Numbered from the stretch's first letter, positions 41,913-50,945 are shown. The stretch: 64,000 nucleotides of DNA from Roseburia sp. (GCA_022771695.1 JALEKJ010000017.1:53721-117720), one strand, 5' to 3'. Notes: a model not told the origin generated them from the letters alone. A program made the numbers and translations.

Positions 41913-44486
41913 ATGAAAGAGAAGCATCAGATGGGCGGGGAAGCGCGGGGGAAAAACGTGTTAGAGGAGGAGCAGAAGGAATCTGTCGCCGCAAGCTTTC
42001 TGGCACAACTGAATGACCCTTTGATATTCATTCTATTTATCGCGGCAGCCATTTCGTTCTTGTTAAAAGAGTTTGGCGACATGGCAATCATTCTTGCGGT
42101 TGTATTTGTGAATGCGGTAATTGGTGTGATACAGGAAGGCAAGGCTAAGCGTGCATTAGAAGCGTTAAAAGAGATGACAAGTCCGCATGCGCTTATTCGA
42201 GAGGGAATGCATATCAGAGAGATACCGGCAGTTGATTTGATACCGGGAGACGTCGTGGTGTTAGAAGCGGGGTGTCAGGTCCCTGCGGATTTAAAGATTA
42301 CGATGGCAGCAAATTTAAAAATTGAAGAATCGGCATTGACCGGCGAGTCTGTTCCGGTTTCTAAGAACACGACAGATAAGAACAGCGCTTATATGTCCAC
42401 GAATGTCACTTATGGCAGAGGAGAGGGAGTTGTCATGGCAATCGGTATGGATACGGAAATCGGTAAGATTGCAAGAATGCTTCGGGATGCCAAGACGGAG
42501 CCTACGCCATTGCAGAAGCGTTTGGCAGACTTGGGGAAGATTCTTGGTGCAGTATCCGTTTTTTTGTGTATCTTATTATTTGTTTTGGCAATATTGCAAA
42601 GGCGTAATGTGGCAGAGATGCTGCTTACAGCAATTTCATTGGCAGTGGCAGCAGTTCCCGAGGGGCTTCCGGCTATTGTCACAATGGTGCTGGCGTTTAG
42701 TGTGTCGCGGATGGTAAAAGTACATACAATCGTAAAGCGCTTACCGAGTGTAGAAACCTTGGGGTGTGTCAGTGTGGTATGCTCCGATAAGACGGGGACG
42801 CTGACCCAGAATCGAATGACGGTGACAAAGTGCTATACGAACGGGCAGATGCGTGCAGTAGAACAACTGAGTATATCCCAGAACCAACATTTTCTCTATG
42901 GGTTTGCACTTTGCAATGATGCATCTTTGGCGGAGGGGATGCGCAGGGGAGATCCCACGGAGCTGGCACTTTTAGATATGGCGGCGCGTTATGAGATTGG
43001 TCGGGAAGCGCTGGAGCGCAAATTGCCGCGTGTGGAAGAGATTGCGTTTGATTCGGAACGCAAAATGATGTCCACAAGACACAAAGGAGCAGGGGGAAGC
43101 GTATCCTATACGAAAGGCTCGCCGGACGAAATACTGGAGCGTTGCAAATTCATACTGTTGGGCGGCGAGAAGCAACCGATTACGCTCGTACATAAAAAGC
43201 AGATACAAAAAGCGTTGATGGAGCTGACCGGCAAAGGACTTCGTGTACTGGCGCTCGGCATGCGGGAACCTGCCACTGTGCTGGAAGAAAATGGGTTGAC
43301 GTTTCTTGGACTTGTGGGAATGGCAGACCCTGTGCGCCCGGAAGCTGCACATGCGGTGGCAGAGTTTGCGGATGCGGGAGTTACGACAGTCATGATTACC
43401 GGAGACCGTATGGATACAGCGTTTGCAATCGCGAAAGAGCTTGGGATTGCATCACAACTTTCGGAATGTATCTCGGGGGAAGAAATGGAACAGATGGATG
43501 ATGCAGAGTTAGTGCGCAGAATACAGCGAACACGGGTGTTTGCACATGTGTCGCCGGAGCACAAGGTGCGTATTGTCGCTGCATACAAAAAGAATGGAGC
43601 GATTACTGCAATGACTGGGGATGGTGTGAACGATGCTCCGTCATTAAAATCTGCGGATGTGGGAATCGCGATGGGGATGGCGGGAACGGATGTGGCAAAG
43701 AATGCGGCGGATATTGTGCTTGCAGATGATAACTTTGCGACGATTGCTAAGGCCATTGCACAGGGGCGCTGCATCTATGAGAACATTCGAAAATCGGTAT
43801 TGTTCCTTCTGTCATCAAACTTTGGCGAGATTATCACAATGCTTGTGGCGGTCACGTTGGGGTTTGCATCGCCACTGAAATCGAGTCATATTCTTTGGAT
43901 TAATCTGATTACGGACTCTCTGCCCGCACTGGCACTCGGCGTTGACATGGAAGAAAATAAAAACTATATGGACCGACCACCACGACATAAGGAAGAAAGC
44001 CTGTTTGCAGGAGGAGGATGGAGTTGTACCTGTTTTTACGGAGTGCTGATTGGTGCAATCAGCCTGATTGCATTTGTGCAGCAGCCGATAGCGCTGCTTC
44101 TTGCACAGGGAATGCCGGTGACAACCGCTGCGATTCAGGAGTTGCTGCTTAGACAGGAACTGTTAAGTCGTTGCCAGACATATGCATTTACCGTGCTTGG
44201 AATGGCGCAACTTTTTCATGCAGTCGGAATGCGGGATGTGGAGACGTCGCTGTTTCGCATCAATCATTTAGAGAACCGTCTGATGATACTGGCAATTCTG
44301 GTGGGAATCGGTTTGCAACTGGTTGTGACGGAAATCCCTTATTTTGTGGGTTTGTTTGGAACCTGTCGGCTGACGGTGCTTGAGTGGGTGAAATTGTTGG
44401 TACTGGCAGCTATGCCAATGCTGGCGCATGAATTGCTGGTGCTGTTGGCATATGCGAAGAGCAAGGATGGGATTAAGAAAAGGTGA
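41913..44486 (+). CDS. P-type cation-translocating ATPase, SERCA-like (P2A)
   Basis: The 857-residue P-type ATPase has the full catalytic core: LTGESVP in the actuator, phosphorylated Asp in DKTGTLT near 312, KGSPDE, and GDGVNDAPSLKSADVG. The ion-binding segments fit Ca2+ pumps: PEGL in M4, NFGE in M5 (Asn and Glu of both sites) and NLITDSLPAL in M6. It should export Ca2+, or a similar divalent ion, from the cytoplasm. The N-terminal cation-ATPase_N segment is short: only NVLEEEQKES precedes M1, and the usual upstream GLT..EA helix is missing; even the upstream ATG 41859 does not supply it. ATG 41913 follows GGGAGAAC. A second P-type ATPase lies 317 bases downstream. Confidence 0.9.
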   Translation: MKEKHQMGGEARGKNVLEEEQKESVAASFLAQLNDPLIFILFIAAAISFLLKEFGDMAIILAVVFVNAVIGVIQEGKAKRALEALKEMTSPHALIREGMHIREIPAVDLIPGDVVVLEAGCQVPADLKITMAANLKIEESALTGESVPVSKNTTDKNSAYMSTNVTYGRGEGVVMAIGMDTEIGKIARMLRDAKTEPTPLQKRLADLGKILGAVSVFLCILLFVLAILQRRNVAEMLLTAISLAVAAVPEGLPAIVTMVLAFSVSRMVKVHTIVKRLPSVETLGCVSVVCSDKTGTLTQNRMTVTKCYTNGQMRAVEQLSISQNQHFLYGFALCNDASLAEGMRRGDPTELALLDMAARYEIGREALERKLPRVEEIAFDSERKMMSTRHKGAGGSVSYTKGSPDEILERCKFILLGGEKQPITLVHKKQIQKALMELTGKGLRVLALGMREPATVLEENGLTFLGLVGMADPVRPEAAHAVAEFADAGVTTVMITGDRMDTAFAIAKELGIASQLSECISGEEMEQMDDAELVRRIQRTRVFAHVSPEHKVRIVAAYKKNGAITAMTGDGVNDAPSLKSADVGIAMGMAGTDVAKNAADIVLADDNFATIAKAIAQGRCIYENIRKSVLFLLSSNFGEIITMLVAVTLGFASPLKSSHILWINLITDSLPALALGVDMEENKNYMDRPPRHKEESLFAGGGWSCTCFYGVLIGAISLIAFVQQPIALLLAQGMPVTTAAIQELLLRQELLSRCQTYAFTVLGMAQLFHAVGMRDVETSLFRINHLENRLMILAILVGIGLQLVVTEIPYFVGLFGTCRLTVLEWVKLLVLAAMPMLAHELLVLLAYAKSKDGIKKR

Positions 44487-44513
44487 TTTTTCGCTAAGAT
44501 TTTTTAATATCCG

Positions 44514-44542
44514 TTGACAGTCAATGTGTGATTCACTATACT
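44514..44542 (+). promoter_or_regulatory. Promoter of the Mn2+ riboswitch / second ATPase transcript
   Basis: Consensus TTGACA (44514-44519), 17-bp spacer, TATACT (44537-44542). Confidence 0.85.
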
Positions 44543-44561
44543 GCAATCAATCCTTAATAAG

Positions 44562-44666
44562 AATTCGCTAAGAGGGAGTAATAAAAATGTAGCGTCAACA
44601 TACGCGGTCGCATTGACCTGGCGGTACATACCAGAAGCCCTACCTATGGTTATGAGACTTTTAGCG
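44562..44666 (+). ncRNA. yybP-ykoY (Mn2+) riboswitch
   Basis: The leader has GAGGGAGTA, the GTCAACATACGC and TGACCTGG..ACATACCAGA segments and GCCCTACC in the order of the yybP-ykoY aptamer. P1 can form from CGCTAA (44566-44571) and TTAGCG (44661-44666). The latter is also the left arm of the following terminator, so ligand binding and termination exclude each other, giving an ON switch. Confidence 0.82.
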
Positions 44667-44710
44667 CGTGATATGCCTTTGTGTGTATCATGCGCTAAAA
44701 GTCTATTTTT
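44655..44710 (+). terminator. Regulatory terminator of the Mn2+ riboswitch
   Basis: A 19-base arm AGACTTTTAGCGC..TGATA (44655-44673) pairs with its near-perfect complement (44686-44704), followed by TATTTTT. Confidence 0.93.
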
Positions 44711-44776
44711 GTGCAATAGGAAATTGCGTCCTATTGCACAAAAGCACTGCGTGCGCAGATGCGCACTTTTGTTCTA
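44711..44776. repeat. Intergenic palindromic repeat element (short copy)
   Basis: TGCAATAGGA...TCCTATTGCA, AAAAGCACTGCGTGC, AGATGCGCA and a terminal CACTTTTGTTCTA match the two ends of the element at 10799-10946; the internal palindromes of the long copy are missing. It lies between the riboswitch terminator and the ATPase start. Confidence 0.8.
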
Positions 44777-44803
44777 GGGCAAAATAGGAATGGAGGAAAG
44801 AGC

Positions 44804-47395
44804 ATGAAAGAATGGTACCAGATTTCTACAGAAGATGTGATTAAAAATATGGAGACGACAGTAAATGGTCTGACGGAAGAAGAAGCAGCGGAGCGCCTGT
44901 TAGAGTATGGAGAAAACACTCTTACAGAGGGCAAGAAAAAGACGGTGTTTCAGGTGTTTCTGGGGCAGTTTGCAGATCTTTTGGTGGCAATTCTGATTGT
45001 GGCGGCAGGAATCTCTGCCTGTTCCGAAAATACGGAGAGTACGGTGGTAATTCTGGTGGTAATCGTGTTGAATGGCGTACTTGGAACCGTACAGTATGTA
45101 AAGGCAGAAAAGTCATTGGACAGTCTAAAGAGCATGTCTTCTCCGAATGCAAAAGTACTTCGTTTTGGCACAAAGATAGAGATACCGACAAAAGAGGTGG
45201 TCCCGGGAGATATACTGATGTTGGAAGCGGGTGATTTGGTGGCGGCCGACGGAAGAATCGTCAAGAATTATTCACTTCAGGTCAACGAGAGTTCTCTGAC
45301 AGGAGAGTCCGAGAACGTGGATAAGGCAGAGTGTATTGTGGAGGAAGAGTGTGCGCTGGCAGATCGTACCAATATGGTTTACGCGGGCAGCCTGGTCACC
45401 TACGGAAGAGCAAAGGTGGTTGTAACTGAAACTGGTATGGATACGGAAATCGGAAAAATTGCAGGTATGTTAAATGAGACAAAGGAGAAGAAGACGCCGC
45501 TTCAGAAAACACTTGATGACTTTGGGAAAAAGCTGGCAGTGATGATTTTGGTTATCTGTGTCGCCGTGTTTGCACTTAGTCTGTACCGTGATATGCAACT
45601 GCTCGACGCGCTCATGTTTGCGGTTGCGCTGGCGGTAGCGGCGATTCCGGAGGCGCTTAGTTCCATTGTCACAATCGTGCAGGCAATGGGAACGCAGAAA
45701 ATGGCGCGCGAGAATGCCATTATCAAGGATTTGAAAGCAGTAGAGAGTCTGGGATGTGTTTCTGTTATCTGTTCTGATAAGACCGGAACCTTGACGCAGA
45801 ATAAGATGACTGTAAAACAAATTTATATCGGCCGAAAAACGATTGAGCCGGAGGAACTGGATATTGCGCAGCAGATGCACCGTTACCTGATGTATGATGC
45901 AATTTTGAATAACGATTCTAAAATCACGGGAGAAAAGGTAATCGGCGACCCGACGGAGTCCGCGCTTCTTGAAATGGTGCGGAAGGCAAACGTGGACGAT
46001 GACTTTTTTCGCGAGGTGATGCCGCGGAAGGAGGAACTTCCGTTTGACTCAGAACGCAAGCTTATGAGTACAAGTTATCTGTTGCACGGAGAACCTACGA
46101 TTTTGACGAAGGGTGCGCTTGACATGCTGCTTGACCGCATGGCGTGTATCTGGGATGAAAATGGTGTCCGCGAGATGATACAGGCGGACCGCATGGAAAT
46201 TGAGAAAAAAAACCGGGAGTTTTCAGAGAATGGATTGCGTGTCCTTGCATTTGCATGCCGAAAGATGAAAGAAGGAGAAAAGCTTACACTGGAAGGGGAA
46301 CGGGATTTTATATTCTTAGGTTTGGTGGCGATGATAGACCCGCCGCGGGAAGAATCAAAAGCGGCGGTAGCAGATGCCCGCCGTGCGGGAATACGTCCGG
46401 TTATGATTACGGGAGATCATAAAATTACAGCGACTGCGATTGCAAAGGAAATCGGAATTTTCGGTGAAGGAGATATGGCAGTAGTCGGTACGGAGCTTGA
46501 TGCCATGACGGACGAAGAGCTGGATGAACTCATTTCGCGCATTGCAGTATTTGCACGTGTCTCTCCGGAAAATAAGATTCGGATTGTGCAGGCATGGCAG
46601 AGAAAGGGGCACATTGTGTCGATGACCGGTGACGGCGTCAATGACGCTCCTGCATTAAAAGCAGCGGATATCGGGGTGGCAATGGGAATTACGGGGACAG
46701 AGGTATCAAAGGATGCAGCATCCATGATTCTGACGGATGATAATTTTGCAACAATTATCAGGGCAGTGGCAAATGGCAGAAATGTTTATAAAAATATCAA
46801 GAATGCAATTATGTTTTTGCTCTCCGGAAATATGGCAGGTATCTTGGCGGTGTTATATACTTCTATTCTGGCACTCCCGCTTCCGTTTGCACCGGTGCAT
46901 CTGCTTTTTATCAACCTGCTCACAGACTCACTTCCGGCACTTGCCATCGGAATGGAACCGATGGAACAGAATGTTTTGGCAGAGAAGCCAAGAGACCCAA
47001 AGAGCGGAATTTTAGACAAAGGATTTTTGATAAGACTTCTTTTGCAGGGGGGATTGATTGCAGTGAGTACTATGCTGGCATTCCATATGGGATTGCACGA
47101 GAGCGCAGCGCTTGCAAGTACGATGGCGTTTACAACGCTGACATTAGCAAGGCTTTTCCATGGCTTTAATTGCCGCAGCAGGTATTCTATCTTTCAGATA
47201 GGATTCTCCGGAAATCGATATAGTCTGGCGGCGTTTGCTGCCGGTGTGATACTTTTGGCATCCGTTATATTTGTAACACCGCTGCAGAGGTTGTTTGAGG
47301 TCGAGCCGATGACAGGCGGACAGCTTTTGGCAATAATCGGGTTTGCCGTATTGCCGACTGTGATTATTCAAGCGGGAAAGATGATTGAAAAATAG
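44804..47395 (+). CDS. P-type cation-translocating ATPase under Mn2+ riboswitch (probable Mn2+/Ca2+ exporter)
   Basis: The 863-residue P2-type ATPase has a complete N-terminal segment (VNGLTEEEAAERLLEYGEN), LTGESENV, DKTGTLT near 318, FDSERKLMS, KGALDML and GDGVNDAPALKAADIG. M4 carries PEAL rather than PEGL, and M5 reads SGNMAG where the SERCA-like neighbour has SSNFGE, so the site I glutamate is missing; M6 NLLTDSLPAL keeps Asn and Asp. A one-ion site is therefore likely. The gene follows a Mn2+ riboswitch that turns expression on, and Mn2+-riboswitch ATPases of lactic acid bacteria and streptococci export Mn2+ or Ca2+; that role is inferred here. ATG 44804 follows GGAGGAAAG. Confidence 0.88.
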   Translation: MKEWYQISTEDVIKNMETTVNGLTEEEAAERLLEYGENTLTEGKKKTVFQVFLGQFADLLVAILIVAAGISACSENTESTVVILVVIVLNGVLGTVQYVKAEKSLDSLKSMSSPNAKVLRFGTKIEIPTKEVVPGDILMLEAGDLVAADGRIVKNYSLQVNESSLTGESENVDKAECIVEEECALADRTNMVYAGSLVTYGRAKVVVTETGMDTEIGKIAGMLNETKEKKTPLQKTLDDFGKKLAVMILVICVAVFALSLYRDMQLLDALMFAVALAVAAIPEALSSIVTIVQAMGTQKMARENAIIKDLKAVESLGCVSVICSDKTGTLTQNKMTVKQIYIGRKTIEPEELDIAQQMHRYLMYDAILNNDSKITGEKVIGDPTESALLEMVRKANVDDDFFREVMPRKEELPFDSERKLMSTSYLLHGEPTILTKGALDMLLDRMACIWDENGVREMIQADRMEIEKKNREFSENGLRVLAFACRKMKEGEKLTLEGERDFIFLGLVAMIDPPREESKAAVADARRAGIRPVMITGDHKITATAIAKEIGIFGEGDMAVVGTELDAMTDEELDELISRIAVFARVSPENKIRIVQAWQRKGHIVSMTGDGVNDAPALKAADIGVAMGITGTEVSKDAASMILTDDNFATIIRAVANGRNVYKNIKNAIMFLLSGNMAGILAVLYTSILALPLPFAPVHLLFINLLTDSLPALAIGMEPMEQNVLAEKPRDPKSGILDKGFLIRLLLQGGLIAVSTMLAFHMGLHESAALASTMAFTTLTLARLFHGFNCRSRYSIFQIGFSGNRYSLAAFAAGVILLASVIFVTPLQRLFEVEPMTGGQLLAIIGFAVLPTVIIQAGKMIEK

Positions 47396-47413
47396 CTCCT
47401 TTTTCGTTATGAT
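47385..47413 (+). promoter_or_regulatory. Predicted promoter of the amylase gene
   Basis: TTGAAA (47385-47390), 17-bp spacer, TATGAT (47408-47413), overlapping the last codons of the ATPase gene. Confidence 0.5.
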
Positions 47414-47435
47414 AGGAACAGAAGGAGTGAGAGAT

Positions 47436-49181
47436 ATGAGAAGAAAAAGGAATGTACGGAAACAAGCGATTTTGATGGCAGGAATTCTACTTTTTGGAAC
47501 AATGATAACAACCGCAAGCGCTTGTGGAAGTAACGGAACATCAACTGATATAAGTGGGACAGTGGGAACCGAAAAGCAGCAGGAACAAGTGGATATGGAG
47601 GTTACTGCGCTGTCACTGATGCAGGAAACGAATACGAAAGAGGCAGTTCTTTCGGAAGACAATTATCGTACCTGGTATGAGGTATTCGTGTACAGCTATT
47701 ATGATAGCGACGGAGACGGTATCGGGGACTTAAAGGGACTTACTGGGAAGCTTGATTATATCAATGACGGGGATGCGGCGACGGATACAGATTTGGGATG
47801 CGATGGTATCTGGCTGATGCCGATTATGCCGTCAACGACCTATCATAAATATGATGTAACGGATTATTGCGCGATTGATTCGGAGTATGGGACATTGGAG
47901 GATTTTGAGACGTTTGTGGATGCATGCCATGAGCGTGGTGTGAATGTTATCATTGATCTGGTGATGAACCATTCTTCGACACAACATACCTGGTTTAAGG
48001 AGGCAGCGGCGTATTTAAAGAGTCTGCCGGAAAATGAGGAGCCGGATTTGGCAGAGTGTCCGTATGTGGATTATTACAATTTTTCCAGAGAGAAAAAGGG
48101 TGGATACTGTGAGCTGCCGGGAAGTGATTGGTACTATGAAGCAAGATTTTGGAGCGAGATGCCGGATCTCAATCTCGGAAATGAGAATGTGCGAGCAGAA
48201 TTTGAGCAGATTGTAGATTTCTGGCTGGATTTGGGAGTGGATGGTTTCCGACTGGATGCGGCAAAAGAGTACTATACGGATAATGTTTCGGCAAATGTGG
48301 AAGTACTTACGTGGTTTAACACGATGGTAAAGGAAAAGAAAGCGGATGCATATATTGTGGCAGAAGTATGGAGCAATATGGAAACGTATGCCCAGTATTA
48401 TGAGAGCGGGATTGATAGTTGCTTTGACTTTTCGTTTGCAGATCAGAGTGGAACGATTGTGAGCGTGCTCAGAGGTACCGCCATGTCCGGGGCGTCTTCT
48501 TATGGAAAAGCGTTAGAAAAATTGCAGGAAACCCTTGGAACATACAGCGACAGTTATATTGATGCGCCATTTTATACCAATCATGATATGGCAAGAAGTG
48601 CAGGCTATTTTTTCAACGATTTCGGTGAAAATCAGACGAAGATGGCGGAGGCGATGAACCTGATGATGTCGGGAAGCTGCTTTTTATATTATGGAGAAGA
48701 ACTTGGTATGAAAGGTTCCGGTAAGGATGAGAATAAGCGTGCACCGATGTACTGGTCCAAAGATGCAGAGGCGGAAGGAATGTGTGACGGACCTGCTGAT
48801 ATGGAAATATTTGAGATGAAGTACGATAGTTTTAAGGAACAGCAGAACGATGGAGATTCCATTTACAGTTTTGTAAAAGAGGCGATTCATGTCAGAAACA
48901 GTTATCCTGCAATCACACACGGTATCGTTGCTTTTGAGGAGGAATACTCAGACGAGAATGTCTGCGTCATCCGCAAGACCTATGAAGACGAGCAGGTTTT
49001 GTTGGTGTTCAATATATCTACAGAACCGCAGACGATTGACTTTAACGGAATTGCGTTGTCGAATAAGACTGGTGATGAGCTCGTAATCGGAAGTCTGCTT
49101 CTCACAGAGGCGGATGGATCAGCGACGTATACAGACGGCGTACTTACGGTTCCGGCATACTCCGTGGTTGTATTAGAGTAA
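47436..49181 (+). CDS. Exported GH13-family alpha-amylase-type glycosidase
   Basis: The 581-residue protein has a basic N-terminus and hydrophobic signal ending in ASAC, so it is secreted and perhaps lipid-anchored. The GH13 barrel starts at YEVFVYSYYDSDGDGIGDLKGL, followed by the Ca2+/substrate segment LVMNHSS, the catalytic nucleophile Asp in GVDGFRLDAAKEYY near 275, the acid/base Glu in YIVAEVWSN near 309, and NHDMAR with the transition-state Asp near 392. A beta-rich C-domain follows. It should hydrolyse alpha-1,4-linked glucans outside the cell; similarity to the GDGIGDL-containing oligo-1,6/alpha-glucosidase and neopullulanase groups leaves specificity open. ATG 47436 follows AAGGAGTG. 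No sugar transporter or regulator adjoins it. Confidence 0.88.
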   Translation: MRRKRNVRKQAILMAGILLFGTMITTASACGSNGTSTDISGTVGTEKQQEQVDMEVTALSLMQETNTKEAVLSEDNYRTWYEVFVYSYYDSDGDGIGDLKGLTGKLDYINDGDAATDTDLGCDGIWLMPIMPSTTYHKYDVTDYCAIDSEYGTLEDFETFVDACHERGVNVIIDLVMNHSSTQHTWFKEAAAYLKSLPENEEPDLAECPYVDYYNFSREKKGGYCELPGSDWYYEARFWSEMPDLNLGNENVRAEFEQIVDFWLDLGVDGFRLDAAKEYYTDNVSANVEVLTWFNTMVKEKKADAYIVAEVWSNMETYAQYYESGIDSCFDFSFADQSGTIVSVLRGTAMSGASSYGKALEKLQETLGTYSDSYIDAPFYTNHDMARSAGYFFNDFGENQTKMAEAMNLMMSGSCFLYYGEELGMKGSGKDENKRAPMYWSKDAEAEGMCDGPADMEIFEMKYDSFKEQQNDGDSIYSFVKEAIHVRNSYPAITHGIVAFEEEYSDENVCVIRKTYEDEQVLLVFNISTEPQTIDFNGIALSNKTGDELVIGSLLLTEADGSATYTDGVLTVPAYSVVVLE

Positions 49182-49201
49182 GCATATATAAGAATAGTAA
49201 T

Positions 49202-49250
49202 AAAGTGCCGCGTTCATTCCATTGGCAGGATGACGCGACACTTTGTTATT
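49202..49250. terminator. Terminator after the amylase gene
   Basis: AAAGTGcCGCGTtCAT (49202-49217) pairs with ATGaCGCGaCACTTT (49230-49244), with T-rich flanks; it may also serve the convergent gene. Confidence 0.7.
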
Positions 49251-49252
49251 TA

Positions 49253-49900
49253 TTATTTATATGTCAGCAAAAATTCTGCAAACTCCTTGCAGGCATCTGG
49301 ATTCTGATTGCTGTAAAAGATACCGAAATAGCAGGTGTCATAGTAGTTATTTTTGCGGATCCAACTGTTGTCGGTAAGTTCTATCGCGCATGGATAGGGG
49401 GCAACTTCCCCGCCTGCGGTTGAGTAGATAAAGCAGTCTTCGTATTCACTTAGCAAATCCGGAGAAAGTATAGTGGATAAATCTAAAAGAGCACCTTCTT
49501 TGCAGTAGGCTAAGTAGGTATCTCCGGTTCCGAAGAAGATGTCTTCGCCTCCGGCGGCAATCATAGTGGTAAGCGCCTGATAGTCCGTATAGGATGCGGA
49601 TGTGGCATTATCGCCTTCTGCAAGGTAGAAAGATGCGAGCGATATCGGATATTCTTCGGGGTCATATCCGTAGACCGCTTGAAACTCATCGAATCCGCTA
49701 CTGTCTGTATTGTAGGAATTGTTGCAGTTGAGCATGATGACATTTAAGAGCGGATCGCGATAGGTCACATAGTGGTGAATCATGGAGATGACAAATGAGA
49801 CTGCGGCGATGGTTCCGATAATGTGCCATTTATAATAGTCCCAGACATATCCTATCTTGGCTTTTGTTGACATTGCTTTAAAATCCGGTTTCTTTTCCAT
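49253..49900 (-). CDS. Hypothetical single-pass membrane protein, 215 residues
   Basis: I do not recognise a family with confidence. The protein has a short charged cytoplasmic N-terminus (KPDFKAMSTKAKIGYVWDYYKWHI), one membrane segment (about 28-47), and an extracytoplasmic domain with mixed alpha/beta character that ends without a tail anchor. The segment LNVIMLNCNN and the later DIFFGTGDTYLAYCKEGALLDLS and SWIRKNNYYDTCYFGIFYSN are reminiscent of a substrate-binding-protein lobe, but it is too short for a complete one. ATG 49900 follows TTGGAGT. It ends convergent to the amylase gene and starts near the two tRNA genes on the same strand. Confidence 0.6.
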   Translation of the reverse strand: MEKKPDFKAMSTKAKIGYVWDYYKWHIIGTIAAVSFVISMIHHYVTYRDPLLNVIMLNCNNSYNTDSSGFDEFQAVYGYDPEEYPISLASFYLAEGDNATSASYTDYQALTTMIAAGGEDIFFGTGDTYLAYCKEGALLDLSTILSPDLLSEYEDCFIYSTAGGEVAPYPCAIELTDNSWIRKNNYYDTCYFGIFYSNQNPDACKEFAEFLLTYK

Positions 49901-49993
49901 AGTGAATACTCCAATTAAAAATAAGATATTACAAGAATAACACAGACACAAAATGGAAAAAAGAGTAAAAGAATGAAAAAAGTGTGAAAAAAA

Positions 49994-50027
49994 GAAAAAA
50001 CGTCAACCTTAAAGAACAAGGTTGACG
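49994..50027 (-). terminator. Terminator of the tRNA-Phe/tRNA-Gly transcript
   Basis: On the minus strand CGTCAACCTT / AAGGTTGACG with a 7-base loop, followed by TTTTTTCTTTTTTT. Confidence 0.93.
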
Positions 50028-50037
50028 GCATGAAAAG

Positions 50038-50108
50038 AGCGGGTGATGGGAATCGAACCCACGTATCCAGCTTGGAAGGCTGGTGTTCTACCATTGAACT
50101 ACACCCGC
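50038..50108 (-). tRNA. tRNA-Gly (TCC)
   Basis: Acceptor GCGGGTG / CACCCGC, anticodon loop CTTCCAA giving TCC, and the GGGTTCGATTCCC T-arm are visible on the minus strand. CCA is not encoded. Confidence 0.96.
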
Positions 50109-50170
50109 AAACAAATATAATATTGCCTGAAATCAAGAGCCGCATGCGACTCTATGGCATTTCGTAGAAA

Positions 50171-50243
<73 letters not shown>

Positions 50244-50258
50244 GTCTCACAGAAAGTA

Positions 50259-50287
50259 ATTTTACATGAATGGAAAGTTGATGTCAA
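50259..50287 (-). promoter_or_regulatory. Promoter of the tRNA-Phe/tRNA-Gly transcript
   Basis: On the minus strand consensus TTGACA (50287-50282), 17-bp spacer, TAAAAT (50264-50259), 15 bases before tRNA-Phe. Confidence 0.8.
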
Positions 50288-50436
50288 GAAAAAACTTTTT
50301 GAATAATCTAAAAAAATAGGAAAACATTGCAAAAAAGCTTTTCTAAGAGCTTCAGTCGTGATAGAATAAGACAATAGTGGCAAAGCTACGGAAAAGCGTG
50401 TGCGCGGATGGTATGACGCACAGAAATGAGGTTAAT

Positions 50437-50931
50437 ATGAGTGAGAAATTAGTGATTGTTTCAAAAAGACGGACGGTCGGGAAAAAGATATTTGATATTG
50501 CGTTGTTTGTAGTGACTTGTATATTACTTGTTCTTGCGATGATTGTACCTGTTATTTTTGCAATTCCTGCGGTGCTTGGTGCAGTTCTGTGGTATTTTTT
50601 GGCGTTCCGCTCGGATATCGAATATGAATATACATACTATGACGGAGAACTCCGTTTCGCGAAAATTAAGGCAAAGAGCAGACGCAAGAGTTTAGGTGCG
50701 GTACAGATGGACGACGTGCTTGCTTTTGCCCCGAAGGGCGATAGAAGTGTGTATAAGTTTGAAAATGACCGAAGCCTGAGCTATAAGAATTTAACTTCCG
50801 GTAATCCGGATGCAAAAGTCTATGAATTGGTGTTTAAGGGAGAAAAAGGAATCAACCGCTATGAGATAGAACCGGATGAGGCGATGATGGATGAGATTAT
50901 GGTGAAGTATTCACGACTGGTTATCAAATAG
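50437..50931 (+). CDS. Hypothetical membrane protein, 164 residues
   Basis: I do not recognise a named family. The protein has a basic N-terminus, two close hydrophobic segments (about 22-42 and 45-62), and a soluble C-terminal domain with alternating strands (YEYTYYDGELRFAKIKAK, YELVFKGEKGINRYEIEPD) that resembles the bacterial PH-like fold. PH-like membrane proteins of this size are common in Firmicutes and mostly uncharacterised. ATG 50437 follows GAGGTTAAT; upstream in-frame starts give an unlikely N-terminus. A terminator follows the gene. Confidence 0.6.
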   Translation: MSEKLVIVSKRRTVGKKIFDIALFVVTCILLVLAMIVPVIFAIPAVLGAVLWYFLAFRSDIEYEYTYYDGELRFAKIKAKSRRKSLGAVQMDDVLAFAPKGDRSVYKFENDRSLSYKNLTSGNPDAKVYELVFKGEKGINRYEIEPDEAMMDEIMVKYSRLVIK

Positions 50932-50945
50932 GTGATAAAAATATG

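Noticed and set aside
43106..43774. Long open frame antisense to the first ATPase gene
   Set aside because: It is a shadow of the nucleotide-binding domain codons; the sense frame has all P-type motifs.
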